Assembly: GCA_046483025.1 (NCBI GenBank)
Contig: JAWODZ010000099.1
Location: 1-43,337 of the forward strand
DNA length: 43,337 bases
Origin: CAYUAG01 sp046483025
GTDB taxonomy: Bacteria > Zhuqueibacterota > QNDG01 > CAYUAG01
Reading direction: 5' to 3'
Part shown: in pieces, positions 8,673 through 15,454 of the stretch
Layout of the letters: each line of letters opens with the position of its first letter
Numbering within the stretch: position 1 is the first letter of the stretch
Made by a program: the position numbers and the translations under genes
Notes under the pieces: generated by a model
The model's input: the letters and a program-made list of their open reading frames with translations, nothing else
Database searches by the model: none
Told to the model about the DNA's origin: nothing

Positions 8673-9188
8673 ATGAAAAAATTATTAATTATTACAACGT
8701 TGATTTTGGTATTAATGTTAGGGGCTGCATGTTCTCGAAAATCAGTTGAGACAGTGGAATTAAAACACTATCCGGTTGACAGTCTGGAAGGAATTATCAG
8801 TACAAGCGGCTTATCACTGGATACAACTGTTACCAGTGATGGAAAGGGATCTTTGAAAGTTACCACAAACAAACCCACCACAGTAAGATTGTATGAAACC
8901 GGAGATATTGAGGTGGAAGATACCAAACTGTTTTATCAGGCCAAGCTTCGCACAGAAAATGTGGAAGGACAAGTATACATTGAAATGTATTGTCATTTTC
9001 CCGGGCAGGGAGAATTTTTTTCCCGTGCTCAAAGATCTTCTTTATCAGGTACCAATAATTGGACGTCTCAAGAAACTCCTTTTATTCTAAAGAAAGGTCA
9101 AAATCCCGACAATATCAAAATCAATCTGGTTATCAAGGGAAAGGGAACCGTGTGGATTGATGACATTCGTTTACTAAAGGCCTCATAA
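8673..9188 (+). CDS. Lipoprotein with carbohydrate-binding-like beta-sandwich
   Basis: 171 residues. A lipobox LGAAC with C20 marks it as a lipoprotein. The mature part has a jelly-roll look (GKGSLKVTTNKPTTVRLYE ... FYQAKLRTENVEGQVYIEMYC ... KGKGTVWIDDIRLLK); the closing WIDDIRL strand is typical of galactose-binding-like or CBM-like domains attached to glycosidases. Here the domain is alone on a lipid anchor. A perfect AGGAGG site lies five bases before the ATG. A hairpin follows the gene. The binding partner is unknown. Confidence 0.65.
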   Translation: MKKLLIITTLILVLMLGAACSRKSVETVELKHYPVDSLEGIISTSGLSLDTTVTSDGKGSLKVTTNKPTTVRLYETGDIEVEDTKLFYQAKLRTENVEGQVYIEMYCHFPGQGEFFSRAQRSSLSGTNNWTSQETPFILKKGQNPDNIKINLVIKGKGTVWIDDIRLLKAS

Positions 9189-9199
9189 ATTCAAAAGAG

Positions 9200-9252
9200 A
9201 CCGCACGCTCACTTTGAAAGTAGGGGAGGGTGCGGTTGAAATTTATTTTTTC
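9200..9252 (+). terminator. Probable terminator after the lipoprotein gene
   Basis: ACCGCAC (9200-9206) pairs with GTGCGGT (9230-9236), with extra weaker pairing around ACTTTGAAAGT inside the loop, followed by a T-rich tail ending in six T (9247-9252). The U-run is displaced from the stem, so confidence is moderate. Confidence 0.45.
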
Positions 9253-9408
9253 AAGACAGTTTTACCAGTTCCGGTATGAATTGCAATGCGAATGTCGTGG
9301 TTGATTCCTCCATTGACATACAAGTTAGAAATTAGTATATTTTAACATCAAATAAGAAGACAGAATTTTTTTTGACTAACAATGAAAAATTTTTTGGAAG
9401 GATAACTC

Positions 9409-10338
9409 ATGAAAGTAACCTTCATTGATCCTTTATCTCGTGGCTGGCAAAGGATGACCCAGGCTTTGTTTAAACCTTTTGATATCGGAAAGTGGTTTGT
9501 GGTGGGATTTACAGCTTTTTTGGCAGGCTTAATGGATGGACATGGAGGAAGTAAATTCAATAGAACTATTACCGATGACCATTCTGAATTTCGAGAGATT
9601 GTAAAATTTCCCCATACTGCCTGGAGTTGGCTTATGGATCATAGTGGCTGGGCAGTACTGATTTTTATAGGAGTTTTATTTATTATTGGAATAGTAGTGG
9701 TACTAACCTGGTTGAGTTCCAGAGGAAAATTTATGTTTCTGGATAATGTTGTTCATGATAAATCCCAGGTCTCCAAACCCTGGTATACTTTCAAAGATCA
9801 AGGGAATTCTTTGTTTGTATGGCGGCTGGGTTTCGGTTTGATCAGTTTTTTTGTGTTTATTTTGTTTATCTTTCAGGGTTTTTCTCTGGCGAATGATATT
9901 TATGAAAACAGCTTCTCTCAGAATATACCATTGATTACTATTGCAGGTATAGTACTGCTGGGGATTGTACTTATTTTACTGATTTCCTTTATTGTAATGC
10001 TGCTGGATAGTTTTATTGTTCCCATTATGTACAAACATGGTCTGTCAGCTACTCAGGCTTGGAATAAGTTTCTCCCTCTTTTATCAAAACATTTTATCTA
10101 TTTTATTCTGTTTGGCTTATTGCTGTTTGCCATAAATATCGCACTTATTGTTGCTATAATGATTTTTGGGTTTTCAACTTGTTGTATTGGTTTTATTTTG
10201 CTGGTTCTTCCCTATATCAGCTCAGTAGTTTTGTTACCGATTTCCTACACACTCAGAGCTTTTAGTGTAGAATTTCTGGAGCAATTTGGAGCAGCATTTT
10301 CTGTATTTCCTGTTAAAAAGAAAAAATCTAAAAAATAG
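9409..10338 (+). CDS. Multi-pass integral membrane protein of unknown function
   Basis: 309 residues. An N-terminal amphipathic stretch (FIDPLSRGWQRMTQALFKPFDIGKWFVVGFTAFLAGL) is followed by about five to six strongly hydrophobic segments at roughly 81-102, 137-157, 173-200, 225-250 and 255-285, and a basic KKKKSKK tail. The layout (DP...GW.RM...LF.PF....W..LGF.AFL) resembles the DUF7544 / glycerophosphodiesterase-membrane-domain type of bacterial membrane protein; I offer this as family resemblance only. The gene precedes an AI-2E-type transporter and may be in the same transcription unit, although 172 bases separate them. No catalytic motif is visible. Confidence 0.65.
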   Translation: MKVTFIDPLSRGWQRMTQALFKPFDIGKWFVVGFTAFLAGLMDGHGGSKFNRTITDDHSEFREIVKFPHTAWSWLMDHSGWAVLIFIGVLFIIGIVVVLTWLSSRGKFMFLDNVVHDKSQVSKPWYTFKDQGNSLFVWRLGFGLISFFVFILFIFQGFSLANDIYENSFSQNIPLITIAGIVLLGIVLILLISFIVMLLDSFIVPIMYKHGLSATQAWNKFLPLLSKHFIYFILFGLLLFAINIALIVAIMIFGFSTCCIGFILLVLPYISSVVLLPISYTLRAFSVEFLEQFGAAFSVFPVKKKKSKK

Positions 10339-10390
10339 AGGAAAAAGAAATAGATTTTTAATAATATTAATTATCCAGTGTTAAATATAT

Positions 10391-10420
10391 TGCCCCGGAT
10401 TTACACAGATGGGCACAGAT
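10391..10420 (+). repeat. Dispersed intergenic repeat, copy 1
   Basis: A 30-base stretch (TGCCCCGGATTTACACAGAT...CACAGAT) is closely matched at 11861-11890 (TGCCACGGATTCACACAGAT...CACAGA). The two differ at a few positions and one indel. Both are intergenic and more GC-rich than the surroundings, fitting a genome-wide dispersed repeat. A more degraded inverted relative may lie near 13240-13265. Confidence 0.55.
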
Positions 10421-10510
10421 AAATATTTATTTGATAGTATAGTTATGTAAATGACGTACATTTTTTGATTTTCTTCATTGTTAGTTACCCTTTTTTTATG
10501 GGAGGAGAGA

Positions 10511-11587
10511 ATGGAGCAGCAAAAATTAAATAACCTAATTTTAATTCTGGTGGTTATTGGCATATCGATTATTTTTTTTTCCATGATCCGGCCTTTTATT
10601 ATTGTTATCCTGTTGGCAGGAATTTTTTCTGCTTTATTTCAACCTATTTATAAATTTTTTCAAAAAATATTTAAAGGGAGGAGCAGTCTGAGTGCAGGAA
10701 TAACGTTGCTGCTGATCGTATTCATATTTATTATTCCCTTGCTCAGTTTATTAGGGATTGTGGCCGGCCAGGCTATTAAAATCAGCCAGTCGGTAAAACC
10801 CTGGATAACCCAGTGGATCAATGAACCAACCACATTTGATCAGATGTTTCAATCATTACCTTTTTATGATACCATAAGCTCCTATAAAGAATTTATTGTT
10901 GAAAAAGCAGGAGTAATGGTCAGTAGAATGAGTACTGTTTTGTTTAACAGCCTGTCTTCTGCTACTCTTTCCACAGTTAATTTCTTTTTTCTGTTTTTTA
11001 TTTTTCTTTATACTATGTTTTTCTTTTTAAAAGAAGGTGGATTGATTTTAAATAAGATACTGTATTACTTGCCTTTAACTAATAGGGATGAAAAACGTTT
11101 ACTGGGAAAATTTACTTCAGTAACCCGGGCGACTATTAAAGGAACGCTGGTTATCGGTATTATTCAGGGAGGCTTAGCAGGCCTGGCTTTTTGGGTAGTT
11201 GGAATTAAGGCAGCATTATTTTGGGGAACAATCATGACTGTTTTATCAATTATTCCCGTTATAGGATCTACCTTGGTCTGGCTTCCAGCAGTTATCGTTT
11301 TAGCAGCTTCCGGAGAATTTTTAAAAGCTGTTGGTCTTTTAATTTTCTGTGGGCTGCTGGTCGGAAGTGTGGATAACCTGCTCCGTCCCATTCTGATTGG
11401 ACGGGATACAAAAATGCATGAATTATTAATACTGTTCAGTACAATTGGCGGCATCAGTCTTTTTGGGATTGTGGGTTTTATAGTTGGGCCTATCATTGCT
11501 GCTTTATTTGTGACTGTCTGGGATATTTATGGTGAAACCTTTAAAGAGTATCTTCCGGAAGTAGACATGAAAAGTGATAAATCCTAA
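10511..11587 (+). CDS. AI-2E family (PerM-like) membrane transporter
   Basis: 358 residues from the ATG at 10511, chosen because GGAGGAG sits five bases upstream; an in-frame TTG at 10478 would add 11 residues that include the ribosome-binding site itself. The topology is typical: two N-terminal helices (about 10-55), a helix at 60-90, a soluble stretch (about 95-150), and a C-terminal half with GTLVIGIIQGGLAGLAFWVVGI, LSIIPVIGSTLVWLPA, GSVDNLLRPILIG and GISLFGIVGFIVGPIIAALF, which are the signature loops of the family. Members export small molecules or act as Na+/H+ antiporters; the substrate here is unknown and there is no quorum-sensing gene nearby. Confidence 0.88.
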   Translation: MEQQKLNNLILILVVIGISIIFFSMIRPFIIVILLAGIFSALFQPIYKFFQKIFKGRSSLSAGITLLLIVFIFIIPLLSLLGIVAGQAIKISQSVKPWITQWINEPTTFDQMFQSLPFYDTISSYKEFIVEKAGVMVSRMSTVLFNSLSSATLSTVNFFFLFFIFLYTMFFFLKEGGLILNKILYYLPLTNRDEKRLLGKFTSVTRATIKGTLVIGIIQGGLAGLAFWVVGIKAALFWGTIMTVLSIIPVIGSTLVWLPAVIVLAASGEFLKAVGLLIFCGLLVGSVDNLLRPILIGRDTKMHELLILFSTIGGISLFGIVGFIVGPIIAALFVTVWDIYGETFKEYLPEVDMKSDKS

Positions 11588-11604
11588 TAGTTTTTTTATT
11601 AATT

Positions 11605-11838
11605 ATGAGTGAATTTAAAACCATCAAGATATATTGTTCCCATTGTAAAGCACTTTTGTATAAGTATCATAAAGCCGGGGATGGTTTTCTGGTCAAGTGT
11701 TATCAGAAACGAATAAAAGATGATTATACCAAAGGTGATTTAAGATGCCCGGAATGCGGTGAAAAATTTGCCAGAGAACGAATGATTCATGGGAAACCGG
11801 CAAATAAAATCATTCAGGGGAAGGTGTATGTGAAGTAA
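11605..11838 (+). CDS. Small zinc-ribbon protein
   Basis: 77 residues. Two CxxC knuckles, C11-S-H-C14 near the N-terminus and C48-P-E-C51 followed by GEKFARERMIHGKPA, suggest one zinc ribbon; C32 may be spare. It starts 17 bases after the transporter stop with no clear Shine-Dalgarno, so translation may depend on read-through from upstream. Small proteins of this type are found as uncharacterised DNA- or RNA-binding ribbons. Function is unknown. Confidence 0.6.
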   Translation: MSEFKTIKIYCSHCKALLYKYHKAGDGFLVKCYQKRIKDDYTKGDLRCPECGEKFARERMIHGKPANKIIQGKVYVK

Positions 11839-11860
11839 TGTGAGGTGTAGAAAAGATTGT

Positions 11861-11890
11861 TGCCACGGATTCACACAGATTGAACACAGA
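11861..11890 (+). repeat. Dispersed intergenic repeat, copy 2
   Basis: Second copy of the element at 10391-10420 (TGCC-CGGATT-ACACAGAT core), in the same orientation, 1.47 kb downstream. Confidence 0.55.
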
Positions 11891-11915
11891 ATATAATAGT
11901 AATTTTTTGATAAAA

Positions 11916-12088
11916 GACCTCAAAGGTCTGGCAGACCCTTGGAGACTGTCGAAAAAGTCATTTAACGTCTTTGCGAGGAACGCAGTGACGAAGCAATCTC
12001 CAAACTTAAGCACGATCGCCGGGAGATTGCTTCGCAAAAAACGCTCGCAATGACTCATTCAGGACTTTTTCGACAGTCTCTTGAGGTC
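11916..12088. repeat. Older palindrome interrupted by a MITE-like insertion
   Basis: GACCTCAAAGGTCTGG...GACCCTTG (11916-11941) and TTGAGGTC (12081-12088) join into a near-perfect 31-base palindrome if the element at 11942-12080 is removed and one TTG is dropped. The outer arms GACCTCAA and TTGAGGTC are exact reverse complements. This shows the order of events: the palindrome was there first, then the larger element inserted. Confidence 0.7.
11942..12080. mobile_element. MITE-like palindromic element with 18-bp terminal inverted repeats and TTG target duplication
   Basis: Perfect 18-base inverted repeats bound the element (11942-11959, beginning GAGACTGTCG, and 12063-12080, ending CGACAGTCTC). 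It is flanked on both sides by TTG (11939-11941 and 12081-12083), a likely 3-base target-site duplication. The 139-base body has a second, imperfect inverted repeat (TTTGCGAGG...GAAGCAATCTCC against GGAGATTGCTTCGC...CTCGCAA). It has no coding capacity, so it would need a transposase in trans; none is in the window. Confidence 0.75.
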
Positions 12089-12135
12089 TAAATCAATACG
12101 GACACCCGGGGTTTTAGAATTATTTCGATATCGTC

Positions 12136-12160
12136 ATTCCCGAATGTTTGTATCGGGAAT
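12136..12160. repeat. ATTCCCG-type hairpin repeat, copy 1
   Basis: ATTCCCGA (12136-12143) pairs with TCGGGAAT (12153-12160) across a 9-base loop and is followed by a CCAGGGG tail. A second copy with the same layout is at 29850-29869. Hairpin repeats of this form are widespread intergenic elements. Confidence 0.6.
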
Positions 12161-12238
12161 CCAGGGGTGGAGGTAGCAGGGTGAATCACTAACTGAGACA
12201 CTCGGGGATGACAGATAGCAAGAAATAAGCGAACAAAA

Positions 12239-12267
12239 GTGGACTCCATCTTCAAGATGGAGTCCAC
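12239..12267. repeat. 29-base perfect palindrome
   Basis: Two exact 14-base arms (12239-12252 and 12254-12267) around a single C. It can form a strong cruciform or RNA hairpin about 100 bases before the next gene. There is no T-run on either side, so it is not a classical intrinsic terminator. Confidence 0.7.
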
Positions 12268-12368
12268 CTTAAAACTAAAACACAATATTAATAGAAACTG
12301 AACGTTTATACAACAAATATTGTAATGTAAGATTATATCTAAATGATAAATATTTACGGAGGTGTACA

Positions 12369-13106
12369 ATGAAAGTAATGGTCAGCATGTTGATGGTTTT
12401 GTTATGTTTTACTGAAGCAGCTGCACAGGAAGAGGTGGAAGTTGAAGCAACTTCAGTTGAAATTGAACAGGGTTTGGACCTGGAGGCAGTGGGAGAATTA
12501 TTTAAAGACTCAGAAGATCTGGAGGAATTCGAGAAATCTCTTAACGATCCTGATATAGGTGTCAACAATCTGGATCTGGATGAGAATGACGATGTTGATT
12601 TTATTCGGGTACTGGAAGAAGTAGAAGGAGATGTGCACCTGATTATTCTCCAGGCTGCTCTGGCAGAGGAGGAGTATCAGGATGTGGCAACTATTGAAAT
12701 CGAGCAGAATGATGATGAAACCTATAATATGCAGATTCAGGGAAATGAAGACATCTATGGGTCAGATTATTATGTGAGTCCGGCGGAAGTGCAGGTACAT
12801 ACCTGGCCCATTATCAAAACAATATATAAGCCTACCTATCGGCCATACCGCTCACCTTATTTATGGGGTAAGTATCCCAAATGGTGGATACGCCGTCGTC
12901 CGGTGAAGATGCAGGTTTATAAACCCCGGATAAAAAGATATACTGGCAAAACCACTTTTGTTCTTACTCGGTATAATAGACTGGAGCGTATCCACCGAAT
13001 AAAATATAAACCCAGAAGAGCGAGAGTTATTAAGAAAAGAACAATTCGACGAAAACGGGCAGCGAAAAGAGCTCATCCGGCAAAGAAAAGGGTCAGGAAA
13101 AAATAA
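12369..13106 (+). CDS. Secreted protein with acidic N-terminal and strongly basic C-terminal half
   Basis: 245 residues with a signal peptide ending at about EAAAQ (residue 20) and a very good GGAGGTG site. Residues 20-135 are acidic and include LNDPDIGVNNLDLDENDDVDFIRVLEE, a region with spaced acidic residues like a Ca-binding or dockerin-like loop. The stretch VATIEIEQNDDETYNMQIQGNEDIYGSDYYVSP is the most conserved-looking part, and I recall similar uncharacterised secreted proteins in Bacteroidota. From about residue 150 it is rich in Arg, Lys, Tyr and Trp (KPTYRPYRSPYLWGKYPKWW ... KRTIRRKRAAKR). The charge split suggests binding to an anionic surface polymer. Function is unknown. Confidence 0.7.
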   Translation: MKVMVSMLMVLLCFTEAAAQEEVEVEATSVEIEQGLDLEAVGELFKDSEDLEEFEKSLNDPDIGVNNLDLDENDDVDFIRVLEEVEGDVHLIILQAALAEEEYQDVATIEIEQNDDETYNMQIQGNEDIYGSDYYVSPAEVQVHTWPIIKTIYKPTYRPYRSPYLWGKYPKWWIRRRPVKMQVYKPRIKRYTGKTTFVLTRYNRLERIHRIKYKPRRARVIKKRTIRRKRAAKRAHPAKKRVRKK

Positions 13107-13342
13107 GGATCAATACATATTTCTTCAAAATTCAGTATGCTGCATTGCAGGTGTGTCACCAAGAGTTTAAATTATATTAATTAAAACACGCGGAGTCCTG
13201 AGAAATGCTCATCCGGGGTTTTGATATGTCTGCTGTACAGGGTAATTTGTGTACATTCGTGATCCCTGACAAATTAAGATACCATGGAAAAAAAGCAGGG
13301 AAGAGAATTGTTAAAAAAGAATCAAAAAAAACCAAAGTAATC

Positions 13343-15424
13343 ATGCATTCAGAAAATATACCAATAAGGTTATTTTTTTTATTTCAGGGTATACTGTTAG
13401 CCATTTGTACTTACGGTCAAAAAAATGTGATGAATGAATCGCAAACCCTCTCTGTCTGGACCGTTTCTGAAACCAGACGTATTTTAAGATCGGAGTTACC
13501 GGAAGAAAACAAAACGCTTACCCTGAAAGCTGCCAGAAATGAATGGGAAGATTTTCAGATCTTTATTCGTTCAGATAAATCAGTAGATCAGATAAGCATT
13601 GAAACCGATGATTTGCATGGTCCACAGGGTGATGTCATTACTTCAGAAAAAACATATGTATATCGTCAGCATCAGTTTTATCTTTCTTCTCCATCTTTCA
13701 GGAATTATTCCTTCCAGCCGGGCTGGTATCCAGATGCCCTGATACCTTTTAAGCATCCTCTTACCAGGACTTTCTTGAACCAGGATGATTTAAAAGCAGT
13801 TCCTTTTGATCTGCCAGCAGGAGAGACACATGGTTTTACACTAGACCTCTATGTTCCTCCTAATGTCGTTTCTGGAATATATGAAGGAACGTATCAGATA
13901 AAAAGTAATTATGAAATCATGGCAGAAATTCAGGTAACTCTGGAAGTCTGGGATTTTGATCTTCCTGAGATTCCGGCCTTGATTACCGAATTTGGTGCTC
14001 CCCAGCATTTTATGCGTCATCTTGCCCGGGTAACCAATCATGATTCTCTTAATAATGAAGATTTCTGGGATCGGGTTGCAGCTCAATGCAATGAGATGGT
14101 GTGCAGGCATTTGATTAATCCTTATCCGAAAGATTATCACCTGTCCATTAGTTTAGAGGAAGATGGTTCATTTACCGCTTCCAGAGAAGATGAAGGAGTC
14201 AGGTGGTTAAATAATTTTATTGACAGCTATCCATTAAATGCTTTGAGAATTCCTCTGCGGGGATGTCCCACCATCAAACAAGTCGCCATGGGTAATTCTT
14301 TTTTTCAGGAGGATACATTCCAGACCAGTGATTTTACAGAAACCGGAAGATTCCGCTTAAGAAATTATATGAAAAGCTGGGATGAAGCTCTTGATCTTCT
14401 GAATAATACTGTACATATTACTTACTTTGTGTATTTATGTGATGAACCTAATACCAAAAATGCATATAATTTTGTTCAAACCTTAGGAAGAACTATTTGT
14501 GATCTCGAGCTGAAAAATATTGAAGTCCTGGTAGTGGAGAATATGATTACAGACAGTCCTTTGTGGGGAAATCTTTATGGAGCAGTGGATATCTGGTGTC
14601 CTCTTTTTTGCGATATTGATGCTGATTCGATTAGATCCCGAATTTTTTTGGAAGAGAAGGTATGGACGTATACGGCTTTAACCCAATGTGATAACAGTCT
14701 ATATTGGGAAACAGATTTTCCTCTAATTCATTATCGTATACCTGCCTGGCTGGCCTGGAAAGATAATATTTCTGGGATACTGTACTGGAGAATGAATAAT
14801 TGGCGGTACGATGGTGATATTGAACCCTGGACCAGACCCAGGACTCATACCAGTACCTGGCAGGGATATGAATATCACTATAATGGAGAGGGATGTCTGG
14901 TGTATCCTGCAGATACTCTGGGTTTTACAGGTATTGTACCTAGTCTGCGTTTGAAAGCACTACGGGATTCTTTTGAAGATTATCAGTATCTGTCTCTATT
15001 AGAAAAAGCAGGTGGAAGACAGGCAGTATTGAGTATTATTGATACTTTAGTTACTTCCTGGACTGATTTTAGCACTTCACCTTCCGGTTATGAACAGGCC
15101 AGAGAGAAACTGGCAGAAATGATCCTGAAGCAGAGTAGTATTGAAGGGACTCAGTTAAATAATTCTGTAATAATAAAACAAAATTTTCCTAATCCTTTTA
15201 ATCATTCTACAGAAATTCAGTTCTGCATTCAAAAAAATGATCATGTTACTTTAAAGGTCTATGATGTGCGGGGCAGGAAAGTTGTAACTTTGGTGGATCA
15301 GAAAATGAAAGCCGGAACTCATACCATATCTTTTAATGGCACCGGACTTGCCAGTGGAGTTTATTTTTATAAGATTTATTCAGGGGATTTTGTTTATACA
15401 AAGAAATGTCTGCTGATTAAATAG
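13343..15424 (+). CDS. Secreted glycosidase-like protein (DUF4091) with type IX sorting domain
   Basis: 693 residues from ATG 13343. The open frame extends upstream to 13205, but the signal peptide (PIRLFFLFQGILLAICTYGQ) begins just after this ATG and the upstream 46 codons have no leader character, so the shorter start is preferred although its ribosome-binding site is poor. Residues about 35-190 are a beta-sandwich; the centre is a TIM-barrel-like region. The C-terminal half has the DUF4091 block: IPAWLAWKDNISGILYWRMNNW, GEGCLVYPADTLGFTGIVPSLRLKALRDSFEDYQYLSLL. FPNPFNHST and a KMKAGTHTISFNGTGLASGVYFYKI strand pair form the sorting domain (last 85 residues). Likely a surface glycan-active enzyme; specificity unknown. 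Confidence 0.85.
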   Translation: MHSENIPIRLFFLFQGILLAICTYGQKNVMNESQTLSVWTVSETRRILRSELPEENKTLTLKAARNEWEDFQIFIRSDKSVDQISIETDDLHGPQGDVITSEKTYVYRQHQFYLSSPSFRNYSFQPGWYPDALIPFKHPLTRTFLNQDDLKAVPFDLPAGETHGFTLDLYVPPNVVSGIYEGTYQIKSNYEIMAEIQVTLEVWDFDLPEIPALITEFGAPQHFMRHLARVTNHDSLNNEDFWDRVAAQCNEMVCRHLINPYPKDYHLSISLEEDGSFTASREDEGVRWLNNFIDSYPLNALRIPLRGCPTIKQVAMGNSFFQEDTFQTSDFTETGRFRLRNYMKSWDEALDLLNNTVHITYFVYLCDEPNTKNAYNFVQTLGRTICDLELKNIEVLVVENMITDSPLWGNLYGAVDIWCPLFCDIDADSIRSRIFLEEKVWTYTALTQCDNSLYWETDFPLIHYRIPAWLAWKDNISGILYWRMNNWRYDGDIEPWTRPRTHTSTWQGYEYHYNGEGCLVYPADTLGFTGIVPSLRLKALRDSFEDYQYLSLLEKAGGRQAVLSIIDTLVTSWTDFSTSPSGYEQAREKLAEMILKQSSIEGTQLNNSVIIKQNFPNPFNHSTEIQFCIQKNDHVTLKVYDVRGRKVVTLVDQKMKAGTHTISFNGTGLASGVYFYKIYSGDFVYTKKCLLIK

Positions 15425-15454
15425 TTGGTCAGTTAGCATTCTTTATAAATAACA

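Larger units (their letters stand above)
11839..12368 (+). other. Gene-free repeat cluster
   Basis: 530 bases with no credible gene. It contains, in order: a dispersed repeat copy (11861-11890), a palindrome split by a MITE-like element (11916-12088), a CATTCCCG-type hairpin repeat (12136-12160), and a 29-base perfect palindrome (12239-12267). Short open frames on the minus strand here run across these repeats and are not coding. Confidence 0.8.

Noticed and set aside
9255..9340. Short minus-strand reading (…YVNGGINHDIRIAIHTGTGKTVLKK…) before a stop
   Set aside because: It reads like the end of a real protein, but it is about 30 codons long, closed upstream by a stop, and has no start or ribosome-binding site. 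At most a gene remnant; not strong enough to list.
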